From assembly GCF_000019525.1 (NCBI RefSeq), contig NC_010506.1, positions 434,001 through 498,000 of the forward strand: a stretch of DNA of 64,000 nucleotides, read 5' to 3'. Under the pieces are notes generated by a model. The model had not been told where the DNA came from. It saw only the letters and a program-made list of their open reading frames with translations, and searched no databases. The DNA is from Shewanella woodyi ATCC 51908. Its GTDB lineage: Bacteria > Pseudomonadota > Gammaproteobacteria > Enterobacterales > Shewanellaceae. The translations under genes were made by a program, and so were the position numbers. Positions 38,604 to 48,669 of the stretch are shown piece after piece (position 1 is the first letter of the stretch; each line of letters starts with the position of its first letter).

Positions 38604-39443
38604 GTGACAATTGAAAATGTGAGTGTGAATAAGAGCTTTGATGGCTGGCATAAGCAGTATAGCCACAGATCCAGTGTCTTAAATTGTGAGATGCGATTCG
38701 CCATCTACCTGCCACCACAAGCATCTAATGGTGAGAAAGTACCAGTACTCTATTGGTTATCTGGCTTAACCTGCACTGATGAAAACTTTATGCAGAAAGC
38801 TGGGGCACAGGCATTGGCAGCTGAGCTTGGTATCGCTATTGTTGCACCGGATACCAGCCCAAGAGGCGATGATGTAGCCGATGATGAAGGATACGATCTG
38901 GGCAAAGGGGCGGGGTTCTATGTTAATGCGACTCAGGTACCTTGGAGCCGCCATTATCAGATGTATGACTATGTCGTTGATGAGCTGCCAAAGCTGATTG
39001 AATCTATGTTCCCAGTTAGTGATAAGCGCTCGATCGCAGGACACTCTATGGGTGGACATGGCGCTTTAGTTATTGCACTGAGAAACAGTGACACCTATCA
39101 GTCTGTGTCGGCGTTTAGTCCTATTAGTAATCCGATCAATTGTCCTTGGGGCAAGAAGGCATTTACGGCTTATTTAGGTCGAGATACCAAAACTTGGTCT
39201 GATTATGATGCTAGTGTACTTATGCGTCAGGCGACAAGCTTTGTTCCAGCTTTAGTGGACCAAGGTGATGGTGATAACTTTATGGTTGAGCAGTTAAAGC
39301 CTGAAATGCTTGAAGCTGCAGCGAGCGTGAGCGGTTACCCTTTAACCTTGAACATCCGTGAAGGCTATGATCACAGTTACTACTTTATCTCTAGCTATAT
39401 CGAGAACCACCTGCGTTTTCATGCTGAGCACTTAAAGAAGTAA
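38604..39443 (+). CDS. frmB: S-formylglutathione hydrolase
   Basis: Esterase-D-type alpha/beta hydrolase releasing formate and glutathione. I choose GTG at 38604 (VTIENVSVNKSFDGW) because AGGAG lies eight bases upstream; an ATG at 38574 is in frame but its codons cover that ribosome site. The resulting 279 aa equals the family length. Nucleophile motif GHSMGGHGALV, YWLSGLTCTDENF, and the His region EGYDHSYYFI. Completes the Gfa-FrmA-FrmB pathway. Confidence 0.95.
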   Translation: MTIENVSVNKSFDGWHKQYSHRSSVLNCEMRFAIYLPPQASNGEKVPVLYWLSGLTCTDENFMQKAGAQALAAELGIAIVAPDTSPRGDDVADDEGYDLGKGAGFYVNATQVPWSRHYQMYDYVVDELPKLIESMFPVSDKRSIAGHSMGGHGALVIALRNSDTYQSVSAFSPISNPINCPWGKKAFTAYLGRDTKTWSDYDASVLMRQATSFVPALVDQGDGDNFMVEQLKPEMLEAAASVSGYPLTLNIREGYDHSYYFISSYIENHLRFHAEHLKK

Positions 39444-39464
39444 GCTCCTGTTATAATTTATATG

Positions 39465-39498
39465 AAAGGTGTCGTCAGTAATGACGGCACCTTTTTTT
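39465..39498 (+). terminator. Terminator after frmB
   Basis: Twelve-base stem (AAAGGTGTCGTC / GACGGCACCTTT, one G-T pair) followed by seven T residues. Confidence 0.9.
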
Positions 39499-39509
39499 AT
39501 ATATGATTA

Positions 39510-39574
39510 TTACTGATTGGTAAAAGTGATTTGCAAATTACCTTAATTATCATTCAGTAGAATAGAAATATAAT
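39510..39574 (+). promoter_or_regulatory. Formaldehyde-regulon operator/promoter 4 (SMR gene)
   Basis: Palindrome TTACTGATTGGTAA (39510-39523), 23-base gap, -35 TTATCA (39547-39552), 16-base spacer, -10 TATAAT (39569-39574), 58 bases from the SMR start. Confidence 0.85.
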
Positions 39575-39631
39575 AGCTAAAACAGAGACCCAAACCGCAG
39601 GATTACCCTGTTATTACTTAAGGTGTTGAAC

Positions 39632-39958
39632 ATGAGTTGGATTTTTCTAATATTGGGTGTAGTTGCTGAGGCATTATCACATGTTGCACTCAAGGCTACC
39701 GATGGGTTTACTCGTCCACTTCCCGCAGCTCTCGTTATCTTGGGGCATCTGACGGCATTTATCTTTTTAGGTCAGGCGATGAAAGGGATGCCAGTAGGCA
39801 TAGTGCATGCGCTGTGGGCGGGCCTTGCAATCGTGACAGTGACTCTGATGTCGACGCTCCTATATCGGCAGCATCTCGATACCACTGCTTGGATAGGCAT
39901 GTTGCTGGTTGCAGGTGGTGTGATGATGATTAACCTCTCTCAGGGACACTCCCACTAG
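39632..39958 (+). CDS. SMR-family transporter (EmrE/QacC/SugE type)
   Basis: 108 aa, four membrane helices. The essential Glu of the family is seen as GVVAEALSHVALK (residue 13), followed by AFIFLGQAMKGMPVGIVHALWAGL and IGMLLVAGGVMMINLS. An ATG at 39632 gives the standard SMR N-terminus. It has a separate copy of the regulon promoter, so it is probably co-induced with the formaldehyde enzymes. Substrate unknown; cationic compounds or guanidinium are typical for the family. Confidence 0.88.
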   Translation: MSWIFLILGVVAEALSHVALKATDGFTRPLPAALVILGHLTAFIFLGQAMKGMPVGIVHALWAGLAIVTVTLMSTLLYRQHLDTTAWIGMLLVAGGVMMINLSQGHSH

Positions 39959-39967
39959 TTTAAAAAC

Positions 39968-40684
39968 CTACCCTCGGCAGATGGACCTGCCTCCATCAAC
40001 CTTAATGGCGGTTCCAGTCACAAAGGGGTTAGCCAGAATAAACTCTATGGTCTGAAATACAGGATTAAATCCGGCTTCAAAGGGGAGTAAGGTCGCGTTA
40101 AGCACTTGCTCTTTTTGTGCTTGACTATGTTCGGGTAGGAACTTAAGTGGCCCTGGCATAATTGAGTTACAGCGTATGCCTGGTGCGAACTTTTTGGCGA
40201 AGGAGCGCGTGAGGTTCTCAAGTCCCGCCTTAGTTGAACAGTAGAGTGAGTGTTGATGGCTAGGGTTGTCAGCGTAGATATCTGTCATATTCACCACTAA
40301 TCCGGGGGTCTTCTCATCAAAGAGGAGGGGGGCTAGCTCGTGAGTTAGTAGGCTAGGAAAGAGCATATGGATCTGAAAAAAAAGGGTCAGTTTAGATTCA
40401 ATCTCTTGATTGTCTTTTGGATCCGCTTCAAAGACAGAAGCATTGTTGATGAGTAGATCGATATGACTCACTTGTGGCTTTATGGCTGTAACAGCTTGCT
40501 CAACACCTAGCTTATCGTAACCATGAATTTGAACTGCATGAAAGTTTGCTGAATCGATAGAGGTAAACTCATTAGAGGTACTTCGTGATACCGCGAAAAC
40601 CCTATCTCCTCTGGCAATAAACTGCTCTGCTAGAAAGAGACCTAATCGACGACTTGCTCCGGTGATCACAACTGTTTTCATCAT
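39968..40684 (-). CDS. folM: SDR-family reductase, FolM-like (dihydromonapterin reductase)
   Basis: Short-chain dehydrogenase of about 238 aa. N-terminal VVITGASRRLGLFLAEQF has the Arg-Arg replacement (GASRRLG) typical of pteridine-reducing SDRs, with LINNASVFE, the catalytic SLYCSTKAGLENLTRSFAKK, and CNSIMPGPLKF. The C-terminal FVTGTAIKVDGGRS also fits FolM. Start set at ATG 40684 (the ATG at 40681 is equally possible). Convergent with the SMR gene. Folate or tetrahydromonapterin function is inferred. Confidence 0.78.
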   Translation of the reverse strand: MMKTVVITGASRRLGLFLAEQFIARGDRVFAVSRSTSNEFTSIDSANFHAVQIHGYDKLGVEQAVTAIKPQVSHIDLLINNASVFEADPKDNQEIESKLTLFFQIHMLFPSLLTHELAPLLFDEKTPGLVVNMTDIYADNPSHQHSLYCSTKAGLENLTRSFAKKFAPGIRCNSIMPGPLKFLPEHSQAQKEQVLNATLLPFEAGFNPVFQTIEFILANPFVTGTAIKVDGGRSICRG

Positions 40685-40742
40685 TTCTTGCCTAGGTGCC
40701 AACTAAATTCTATTTAATTTACCATAGCTTATAAGAAAATAG

Positions 40743-42374
40743 TTAGAAACGATTTCGTACTTGAAAGCTCCACTCCCAGCTATTGACCTCCTCCCCAGAA
40801 GTAAAAGGTACGCTGATATCAATATGGGCGACGTTGCCGTAACTTGAGCGTGATGAGTAGATGCGGGCACCAATACCTATGCTGCCGATAGGCTTTGACA
40901 CTTCGTTGTTATCATCGGGTCCGCCACTGGCTTGGCCCACATCAACAAATGCAGCCCAGCCAAGTTCGGCTAATTGATAGAGATTGATATTGGGGTAGTT
41001 ACGCAGCTCAGCGGTAAATAGCCACTGATTATCCCCATGCTGATAATCATTGGGGTAGCCACGAATACCAGTTTCATCCCCTAGTGCAAAGGTCTTGTCT
41101 AGGTAGTTATTTTTTGAGGTACTTAGGCGAGTCTTCGCGTAGGCGGTCCATTTGGGGCTGATGCGATAGAAATATTCAGCTTTCATATTGATCTGGTAAA
41201 AGTCTTTCTGATTGGTCGCAAAAACGCCAGCTCCGTCGAAGGATAGTAGGAGAAGATCGCCATTGTCTTGGTAGCCTCGGGTTGTTTTCCAGTTGATATG
41301 GTATCCGAGGGAGGATTCTCCCAAGTCTTGAGTTTCAAGTCCGAGCTTTAGAAAGTGGTGCCAACCTAGATTGATATCTTCGTTGTAGTTAATTAAGTGA
41401 ATATTTTGCAGCACCTTATAGTCATCCTGCAGGTACTCATAGGCGGCCCATGGATAGAGAAAGTCTCTGTTTTGAGGAAGCTCTGTATCTGGGAACTTAT
41501 CCTGATTGGCAAACTCACTCTTATTGCGGGTGATACCTGTGATAACTCGGGTACGCGAATTAGCTGTTTTATTGATACGCCAACCATATTGGAGATTAAA
41601 AAAATCCTGTTTGTGCTCAAACTCGTTAATATCCATGCCATTTTGTTTGATGGTATCGGTTCTGAGGTCGTCGCTGTAGCTGAGCCCATACATATTATTG
41701 GCATCGAGTGTGTAGAAGGGCTTAATAAACCTAAATTGGGTCGCTTGGCCATCACTGTTGTCATGATAACTGGCGGCTATGGTTGAGTGTTTGATGAGGT
41801 TGTCCAGTGGTGCTTGCACCGACAACTTATAGCCTGTTCTTTCACTGTCAGACTTATATTTTATCCGCGTCCGTATACCGTAACCAAGTAGGTTATCCTC
41901 CTTCAAGCCGACTGAATATTTAGTATCTCCTCCGCTGCGACTTAAGCTCACAGTGGGTAGCAGTGACCAGTTATCCCAAGTCTCCACTAACACGACCTCT
42001 CCCTCATCTGGGGCATCAGCGTCGGGGGCGCGCTCGACGAAGGTGATTTTTGCATCACGAATGTAGGGTTCATATCTGAGGTTTCTCTGTGCCTCTTCAA
42101 TATCCTTTTGACTCACTTGGCTTTGCTCATCGAAGGTGAGCTTATTTAAAATCGTGGATTCCCGAGTATTGATATGCAGATAGTTTGCCCAATCATGAAT
42201 AAAAAAACTGTCGGGAGCGGATTCATCGAAGATAGGGTGGCTAGTGATAATGATCTTATGCAGTGACTTTTTTTCGGTAAAGGCCTCTGTTTTTTCCGCA
42301 CTCTCTTCAGCTAAGCCCGTTTGAGCAGCTAAGAAGCTAATGCTGATAAAAACTAAAGAGGTCTTGTATGTCAC
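40743..42374 (-). CDS. Outer-membrane beta-barrel of the BamA/TamA surface-antigen superfamily
   Basis: 543 aa with a signal peptide (TSLVFISISFLAAQTGLA). A single POTRA-like segment (KLTFDEQSQVSQKDIEEAQRNLRYEPYIRDAKITF) precedes a 16-strand-type barrel. The loop motif ETGIRGYPNDY corresponds to the conserved (V/I)RG(F/Y) of BamA-like proteins, and the chain ends in Phe (SFQVRNRF) as barrel substrates do. Start is GTG at 42374 with AAGGATG upstream. Precise role (secretion or assembly) unknown. Confidence 0.8.
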   Translation of the reverse strand: MTYKTSLVFISISFLAAQTGLAEESAEKTEAFTEKKSLHKIIITSHPIFDESAPDSFFIHDWANYLHINTRESTILNKLTFDEQSQVSQKDIEEAQRNLRYEPYIRDAKITFVERAPDADAPDEGEVVLVETWDNWSLLPTVSLSRSGGDTKYSVGLKEDNLLGYGIRTRIKYKSDSERTGYKLSVQAPLDNLIKHSTIAASYHDNSDGQATQFRFIKPFYTLDANNMYGLSYSDDLRTDTIKQNGMDINEFEHKQDFFNLQYGWRINKTANSRTRVITGITRNKSEFANQDKFPDTELPQNRDFLYPWAAYEYLQDDYKVLQNIHLINYNEDINLGWHHFLKLGLETQDLGESSLGYHINWKTTRGYQDNGDLLLLSFDGAGVFATNQKDFYQINMKAEYFYRISPKWTAYAKTRLSTSKNNYLDKTFALGDETGIRGYPNDYQHGDNQWLFTAELRNYPNINLYQLAELGWAAFVDVGQASGGPDDNNEVSKPIGSIGIGARIYSSRSSYGNVAHIDISVPFTSGEEVNSWEWSFQVRNRF

Positions 42375-42450
42375 GTTAGATACATCCTTACTGAAAAAGT
42401 GTGTATTTACGGCGAGGCAAAAGACTTGTTTAAACGAATACCAAATCTAC

Positions 42451-42720
42451 TAATACCAATCAGTATAAAGATCTGATCGCTCAGCGAGAGTTTAGCGCTT
42501 CTGAGGCAAGGCAACGAGTGAAGAGCATAGTTATTCTACGGTTAAGCTCGTTAACGCAGTTTCAGAACCGCTAAAACTCGCCTGTAAGGAGTGTTTTTGG
42601 CTGCCTACTTCTGCGTTGAATGCACTCACAAGGGAATAACCATTCTATCATCCATTCGCCTTGAATTAGTTTGCCAAAAGACACTCTGAGTAGATCAACT
42701 TCTTATACTGATTGGTATAA
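42451..42720. mobile_element. MITE with ATACTGATTGGTAT termini (about 270 bp)
   Basis: Terminal inverted repeats ATACCAATCAGTATA (42453-42467) and TATACTGATTGGTAT (42704-42718) bound a non-coding body. An internal fragment recurs at 34691-34785. Solo termini are present near 9004-9018 and 31891-31904. It occupies most of the 42375-42845 gap. No transposase, so mobilised in trans if at all. Confidence 0.75.
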
Positions 42721-42845
42721 ATATTTAATGTAGCTAGTATTAATAACACACCTAGCTGGCGAGTTAGTCAAGGTAGAAATGAAAATAAGCTGATGATTTA
42801 CTTTAAGCACTAGCAGTGAGTTTTAAGCTCACTGCCAGAGGTATG

Positions 42846-44072
42846 CTAGAGAGTTCTTCTGGGAGAAACGGCAACGTTTGCAAAGATTAACCCTGCAACA
42901 AGAGACATAAATATCAGGAATATCTGAGTACCAATATGGGACTGATTCAGCATGGTTTCACCCAAGATAAGGGTGTTTAGCCCGATATAAGTTTTACTGC
43001 CTGGGACTAAGATCACTATGCCTTGAAGTAGTGCGATAGAGGCGGGGGCTTTCATCCAACGAGCAAAGAGGTTGGAGTAAACACCTACTGCAAAGGCACC
43101 AAAAAAGATCCCGATAGACTCACCGAGATAGATTGCACCGAGCATGGATGAGCAGAAGGCGACAATACCTGCCAATATTCCCCAGGGTGAATCCTTCATG
43201 CGGGCTTTAAAGATGATCACCAGCGCCATGGATAAGATGGGTACAGCTGACCAAACGGCTATCTGAGGTAGAGGTTCAGGTTCAAAGTAGATCGCCTCGC
43301 CAAAAATAGCGGTACCGACAACCATACCAAAAATAGCGCCGAAATAGAGTTTAAATAGCAGCATACAGGCATCCATAATGCGCGCTGTACCTGAGATAAG
43401 ATCCCTTGCCGCTAACTCAGCTAAACCTAAGGTGAGTGCTAAGCCGGGCACAAAGACAATTATGCCGGAGAGGATCACCACAGGAATGTTGATGCTGGGA
43501 TCGAACTGTGAGATCCCACAGGTGATGATGGCGGCTAAGATGGCGGCTAGAGGTTCAAGCATCTCCGCCATACGCTTGGAGCGTTCGGCGCGATAAACCA
43601 GACCATAGACCATAAAACCTAACGTCGCTGACCAGAAAACATCATTCCAACTGGTACCCATCAGCATGGCGAAAGCCCCTGCTGAACTACCAAATGCCAA
43701 TAGCGTTAGTAGCGAACCATAGGGGTTAGGTTTATTGGCTATCTCATCGAGGCGATCTAAGGCTTCATCAAGGGTTCTCTTACCTGATACCAACTCCTCA
43801 ACCAGCTCATCGGTTCTTGCCAAAGAGCCCAGATCAAGCTCGCCAGGCTTAACCCTCGCGACATGGTTATATTCCTGCTCGTCGTCACGCTGAAGCACAA
43901 ATGTCATCGCAGTGGGAGAGATGAGAAAATAGCCCTCTAAACCGAGAAAGTTAGAGACCGCTTGAAGATGAGCTTCTAGTCGATAAGCTGGGGTGCCAAA
44001 CTTATGGAGATACTTTCCTAACTTTATGATAAAGCGACGCTTTACTAAAAAATCCTGAGTGTCCACTGGCAA
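42846..44072 (-). CDS. ThrE-type threonine/serine exporter
   Basis: 408 aa joining the two ThrE domains in one chain. The N-terminal part to residue 250 has GKYLHKFGTPAYRLEAHLQAVSNFLGL and the helix SFLTLLAFGSSAGAFAMLMG region. The C-terminal part has four or more helices with LLQGIVILVPGSKTYIGLN. About ten membrane helices in total. Expected to export Thr/Ser by proton antiport; specificity is inferred. Confidence 0.83.
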   Translation of the reverse strand: MPVDTQDFLVKRRFIIKLGKYLHKFGTPAYRLEAHLQAVSNFLGLEGYFLISPTAMTFVLQRDDEQEYNHVARVKPGELDLGSLARTDELVEELVSGKRTLDEALDRLDEIANKPNPYGSLLTLLAFGSSAGAFAMLMGTSWNDVFWSATLGFMVYGLVYRAERSKRMAEMLEPLAAILAAIITCGISQFDPSINIPVVILSGIIVFVPGLALTLGLAELAARDLISGTARIMDACMLLFKLYFGAIFGMVVGTAIFGEAIYFEPEPLPQIAVWSAVPILSMALVIIFKARMKDSPWGILAGIVAFCSSMLGAIYLGESIGIFFGAFAVGVYSNLFARWMKAPASIALLQGIVILVPGSKTYIGLNTLILGETMLNQSHIGTQIFLIFMSLVAGLIFANVAVSPRRTL

Positions 44073-44250
44073 GGTCCATTGTTGTTAAAAAAAGCATCAA
44101 AAAATGAGGTGTTATCAAACGAGCGCATAGTAACCCAATTTGTGGAAAAAAGGTTAATCGAATGGAAAATATTTACTTCCATAAGATAAGTTGTCATCTT
44201 GGTTAAAAAGCTGTTGTATCAACAGATATTAACTATAGACAGGGAAACAT

Positions 44251-44652
44251 ATGCCAGTTGCAATCTCCGGGTTATATATCAGTATTACAGCCATCTTAGT
44301 GGTGATGTTTGCCATGCGGGTGGTCAAGCTGCGCCGTAAACATAAGATAGGCATAGGTAGCTCAGACAATAAAGAGCTGAGAATTGCAGGTCGAGTGCAT
44401 GCTAATTTAATTGAAAATGCTCCCATTGCTATGGCATTGCTGCTTGTGGCTGAGCTCAATGGGTTAACCCCTTTGGCATTGCATCTACTGGGGATCATGT
44501 GGGTGATTGGGCGAGTGCTTCATGCCATTGGATTGACCAAGGGGCAGGGAGGCTATCACATAGGTAGGTTTTGGGGAGGCCTACTGAGCTGGTTGATGAT
44601 ATTAATCCTTGCGGGGATCAATCTTGGGTATTTTGTTTATAGCCAGATATAA
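44251..44652 (+). CDS. MAPEG-family membrane protein
   Basis: 133 aa, four helices, with ELRIAGRVHANLIENAPIAMALLLVAELNG, the MAPEG signature region (R-x-H-x-N-x2-E-N-x-P), and GRVLHAIGLTKGQGGYHIGRFWGGL. Similar to YecN-type proteins. Catalytic role, if any, is unknown. Confidence 0.88.
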   Translation: MPVAISGLYISITAILVVMFAMRVVKLRRKHKIGIGSSDNKELRIAGRVHANLIENAPIAMALLLVAELNGLTPLALHLLGIMWVIGRVLHAIGLTKGQGGYHIGRFWGGLLSWLMILILAGINLGYFVYSQI

Positions 44653-44898
44653 ACGATATGGCCCTAACTACCGTATGGGTAAACATCCATACTGTGAGTA
44701 GGGCTACCAAATAAAAGCGGTTGTTTAGTGCTTAAAACCGCTCGGCTGGTTGTTTTTTGTTCGCCTTTGTCACCCTTCTCCTGCTATAATCCGCGTCCCA
44801 TTTATCAATGGTGAGTCTATTACTCACTCTCTTGATAACGCCGTGGGCGCCGATGTTTCTCCTATTTTTTATGTTTTAATAGTCAGGCTATAACACAC

Positions 44899-47190
44899 AT
44901 GCAAGTTGAATCTACGTTATTTACGTATCCTAAGTATCGCGCTGAAATGAAGCGACCAGCCCCATTTTTACCTATGTCTCGTAAAGAGATGGACAGGTTA
45001 GGTTGGGATAGTTGCGACATCATCATAGTGACCGGTGACGCTTATGTAGATCATCCTAGTTTTGGCATGGCAGTTATTGGTCGTATGCTTGAATCACAGG
45101 GCTTTAGAGTGGGGATAATCTCTCAGCCTGACTGGTCAAATAAAAATGACTTTATGAAGCTGGGTAAGCCAAATCTCTATTTTGGTGTGACCGCGGGAAA
45201 TATGGACTCGATGATCAATCGCTATACTGCCGAGCGCCGTATGCGTCATGACGATGCCTACACTGCGGGTAATATTGGCGGAAAACGTCCCGATCGCGCC
45301 GTCACTGTGTATACCCAAAGATGTAAAGAAGCCTATAAACAGGTGCCTGTAGTTATAGGTGGTATCGAAGCTAGCCTACGCCGTATTGCACACTACGATT
45401 ACTGGTCCGATAAAATTCGCCGCAGTGTTATTCTAGATGCTAAGGCTGATATCTTAGTTTATGGCAATGCCGAGCGTCCGTTGGTGGAGCTATCACATCG
45501 CCTCGCCGATGGTGAGCCTATCTCTGAGCTGCATAATATTCGCGGCACCACAGTGATCCGTAAAGAGCCCCTTTCTGGTTGGAAAGGGATGGACTCGCGT
45601 AAAATCGATCAACTTCATAAGATAGATCCCATTCCTCACCCCTATGGCGCCGATGATGTAGGTTGTAAAAACCTCTCAGGCCCATCGGATGTGAAGATAT
45701 TTGATAACGATGCGCCTAAAGCTATCAGTGTTCAACCTGCTAGGCCTAAGCCTTGGGAGAAGACCTATGTCTTGCTGCCGAGTTTTGAGAAGGTATCAGG
45801 TGATAAGTATCTCTACGCTCACGCATCGCGGATTTTGCATCAGGAGCAGAATCCTGGTTGTGCTCGAGCTCTATTTCAAAAGCATGCCGAACGCGCTATT
45901 TGGGTAAATCCACCTGCTTGGCCGCTCAATACCGACGAGATGGATGGTGTATTTGGCTTAGCCTATGCGCGTGTGCCTCACCCTTCATACGGTAAAGAGG
46001 TTATTCCTGCTTACGACATGATTAAGACCTCAATTAATATCATGCGTGGTTGTTTCGGTGGTTGCTCATTCTGCTCCATTACCGAGCACGAGGGGCGGAT
46101 CATTCAAAGTCGTTCACAAGAGTCGATTGTGAACGAGATTAAAGATATTCAAGATAAAGTGCCTGGTTTTACTGGTGTGATCTCTGATCTCGGAGGCCCG
46201 ACAGCCAACATGTACCATTTAGGCTGTAAGAGTGAGAAGGCGGAGAAAACTTGTCGTCGCATCTCCTGTATCTTCCCAGATATCTGTGGCCATATGGATA
46301 CGGATCATCAACCGACTATCGATCTCTATCGCGCCGCACGTGATGTGCCAGGCATTAAGAAGATCTTAATCGCCTCGGGTGTGCGTTATGACTTAGCATC
46401 TGAAGATCCCCGCTATGTGAAGGAGCTTGCGACTCACCATGTTGGTGGCTACCTTAAAATCGCCCCAGAGCATACCGAAGAGGGCCCGCTGAATAAGATG
46501 ATGAAGCCGGGCATGGGAACCTACGACAAGTTTAAAGAGCTTTTTGATAAATATTCGAAAGAAGCGGGTAAGAAGCAGTACCTGATCCCCTACTTTATCT
46601 CGGCGCATCCAGGAACGACTAACGAAGATATGGTCAATCTGGCTTTGTGGCTGAAGGGGGAGAAGTTCAAATTAGATCAGGTGCAAAACTTCTATCCATC
46701 GCCCATGGCAAATGCGACAACCATTTACCACACTGAGCTGAACTCTCTTAAAAATGTGAAGCACACCAGTGAACAAGTGACTGTGCCTAAAAAGGGGCGT
46801 CAACGTAAGTTACACAAGGCGTTGCTGCGTTATCACGATGAAGCTGGCTGGCCTATGATCCGTGAAGCCCTGATTGAGATGGGCAAAGAGAAGTTAATTG
46901 GCAGTGGTGCAAACTGTTTGGTCCCTGCTGAGTCGCGTCAGGAGCGTGAAGCTAGACGTAATAAGGGTAAAGGCGGCAACAAGAGCAGCAAGAGTAATGG
47001 TGGTCAAAAGGCATTAACTCGCTTCTCTGAAGATCAATTTAGCGATCGTAAACCTAAAGGTGGAAAGTCAGGTAGTGCCGGTAAACAGGGCTCAGGTAAG
47101 GGCGGTAACGGGCAGGCTAAGAACTCCGCTGGCTCTAAGCGACCGCCGAAGAAAAATGCTTGGGGCACTACACCTAAACATCAGCGATGA
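44899..47190 (+). CDS. YgiQ family radical SAM protein
   Basis: 763 aa. The radical-SAM cluster motif CxxxCxxC is in [19 protein letters not shown] near residue 385, after an N-terminal UPF0313-type domain ([40 protein letters not shown]). [17 protein letters not shown] and [14 protein letters not shown] are also conserved in YgiQ. The C-terminal 75 residues are Lys/Gly/Ser rich and end [13 protein letters not shown], suggesting RNA or ribosome contact. Reaction unknown. Confidence 0.93.
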   Translation: MQVESTLFTYPKYRAEMKRPAPFLPMSRKEMDRLGWDSCDIIIVTGDAYVDHPSFGMAVIGRMLESQGFRVGIISQPDWSNKNDFMKLGKPNLYFGVTAGNMDSMINRYTAERRMRHDDAYTAGNIGGKRPDRAVTVYTQRCKEAYKQVPVVIGGIEASLRRIAHYDYWSDKIRRSVILDAKADILVYGNAERPLVELSHRLADGEPISELHNIRGTTVIRKEPLSGWKGMDSRKIDQLHKIDPIPHPYGADDVGCKNLSGPSDVKIFDNDAPKAISVQPARPKPWEKTYVLLPSFEKVSGDKYLYAHASRILHQEQNPGCARALFQKHAERAIWVNPPAWPLNTDEMDGVFGLAYARVPHPSYGKEVIPAYDMIKTSINIMRGCFGGCSFCSITEHEGRIIQSRSQESIVNEIKDIQDKVPGFTGVISDLGGPTANMYHLGCKSEKAEKTCRRISCIFPDICGHMDTDHQPTIDLYRAARDVPGIKKILIASGVRYDLASEDPRYVKELATHHVGGYLKIAPEHTEEGPLNKMMKPGMGTYDKFKELFDKYSKEAGKKQYLIPYFISAHPGTTNEDMVNLALWLKGEKFKLDQVQNFYPSPMANATTIYHTELNSLKNVKHTSEQVTVPKKGRQRKLHKALLRYHDEAGWPMIREALIEMGKEKLIGSGANCLVPAESRQEREARRNKGKGGNKSSKSNGGQKALTRFSEDQFSDRKPKGGKSGSAGKQGSGKGGNGQAKNSAGSKRPPKKNAWGTTPKHQR

Positions 47191-47211
47191 ACTAGCTAAA
47201 TATAATCAAAT

Positions 47212-47241
47212 AGGGGAATATTATTGATATTCCCCTTTTTT
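47212..47241 (+). terminator. Terminator after ygiQ-like gene
   Basis: Stem AGGGGAATAT / ATATTCCCCT followed by six T residues, 14 bases before the start of the next gene. Confidence 0.85.
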
Positions 47242-47254
47242 ATAGGAGCTTTCG

Positions 47255-47602
47255 ATGAGTGATAATTCAGATAATGCGGCAACTGATGGCTATAGCGAAG
47301 AGGGGTTCTGGCTTAAGGTGAAGCAGTTTGCTGTGAAAGCGGGACGAGAGGTGATCGATAATGCCTTGTGCTTGTACTATGCAGCGAAAAGACCTGATAC
47401 CCCCAAATGGGCTAAGACGATTATTTTTGGTGCACTTGCCTATTTTATTACGCCACTGGATGCGATACCGGATCTAACGCCTATGGTGGGTTTTACCGAT
47501 GATCTTGGTGCATTAGCCGCTGCACTGGCGATGGTGGCCATGTATGTGGATGACACAGTGAAAAACCAGGCAGCAGAAAAGAGCGCAGCCTGGTTCGATT
47601 AA
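47255..47602 (+). CDS. YkvA/DUF1232 family membrane protein
   Basis: 115 aa with the DUF1232 core FGALAYFITPLDAIPDLTPM-VGFTDDLGALAAALAMV (the PxDaIPDxxPxxGxxDD pattern). Two hydrophobic stretches. Function unknown. Confidence 0.88.
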   Translation: MSDNSDNAATDGYSEEGFWLKVKQFAVKAGREVIDNALCLYYAAKRPDTPKWAKTIIFGALAYFITPLDAIPDLTPMVGFTDDLGALAAALAMVAMYVDDTVKNQAAEKSAAWFD

Positions 47603-47637
47603 GCCTTGCTCAGTTCAACTGAGTTAAGGTTCGTGAG

Positions 47638-48579
47638 TTATGCGTTGTCCTTTAACCATTGAGTCGATGTGGTGGCTTTTGCGCCGCCAAATGAGAGAGA
47701 TAATAGATTCGCGGCAACTAACTGATCTCCACTGAACTTATGCTCACCGTAAGGCAGAGATGGTGCAGCAATAGCATCGCTTATCACCTCGCAACTATAG
47801 CCCTTGTTTACCGCACTGCGTGTGATGGTTTGCACACAAGCTTGTGCCATGGCGCCGACTATCACTAGCTTATCAACTCCTAACTCAACTAAGCTCTGTT
47901 CAAGAGAGGTATCGATAAAACTGTCTATCTGATGCTTGATTACAACAGGCTCCTCGGCCAAGGGTGCCACGCTTGTTTCAATCTCTATACCCGTGGTATT
48001 GGCGGTAAAGAAGGGGGCATTGTCATCTTCAAAAATATGCTGAATATGGATCACGGGCAGCGCATTTTTTCTAAAATGTGACAGTAAAGTTTTCGCATGT
48101 TGGGTGGCAATGTCTGTGTTATCCAGTGGGAAACGACCTCCTGAGAAGTAGTCGTTTTGTAGGTCGACAAGTACCAGAGCGGTACGCTTGTCATCATCAA
48201 GTGGAGCAGGGTGCTGAGTCAGTACACTAAAGTCATCCTCCTCTAAGTACCACTGACCATCATCATTTAGTGTCCATAACTCCTTGCTGATAAAGCCACT
48301 AGCAATATTCATTGACCAGTTGGCAGACAAGATAGCTTGTTTATCGTTAAGCACTTTAATCTCTACATTGCGGTAAACCAGTTTAGTTGGGCCGCTTTTG
48401 GCAAACTCATTCCAAAATCCTGCTATCGCCTCCATGCCGTTGAAGCGACCAAATGGAGAGACCTGCATGGTCGCCTCTTTTTGGTAACGCTCTGTACAGG
48501 CCTGCACATTACCTTGGTTAAAATTCGCTATCCACTCACGGCTCGCTTGCATAACTGATTGGCGTACTGATTGACTCAT
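47638..48579 (-). CDS. Fusion of NTF2-like (SnoaL) domain and isochorismatase-type cysteine hydrolase
   Basis: 313 aa. Residues 1-120 form an NTF2-like domain (WIANFNQGNVQACTERY; SPFGRFNGMEAIAGFWNEF; ELWTLNDDGQWYLEEDDFS). From about 130 the isochorismatase fold follows, with the catalytic triad visible as Asp in ALVLVDLQNDYF, Lys in VVIKHQIDSFIDTSLE and Cys in VGAMAQACVQTITRSA. Most family members lack the N-terminal domain. Divergent from a LysR gene 90 bases away, its likely regulator. Substrate unknown (amide or isochorismate-like). Confidence 0.85.
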   Translation of the reverse strand: MSQSVRQSVMQASREWIANFNQGNVQACTERYQKEATMQVSPFGRFNGMEAIAGFWNEFAKSGPTKLVYRNVEIKVLNDKQAILSANWSMNIASGFISKELWTLNDDGQWYLEEDDFSVLTQHPAPLDDDKRTALVLVDLQNDYFSGGRFPLDNTDIATQHAKTLLSHFRKNALPVIHIQHIFEDDNAPFFTANTTGIEIETSVAPLAEEPVVIKHQIDSFIDTSLEQSLVELGVDKLVIVGAMAQACVQTITRSAVNKGYSCEVISDAIAAPSLPYGEHKFSGDQLVAANLLSLSFGGAKATTSTQWLKDNA

Positions 48580-48669
48580 GATGTTTCTCCCGATTAATTC
48601 AGTTGTTTTCCTATGGCGAGCAGTTTATTGTTATTTCATCTTTTAATAATTAGCCTGTTGGTGAAATGA

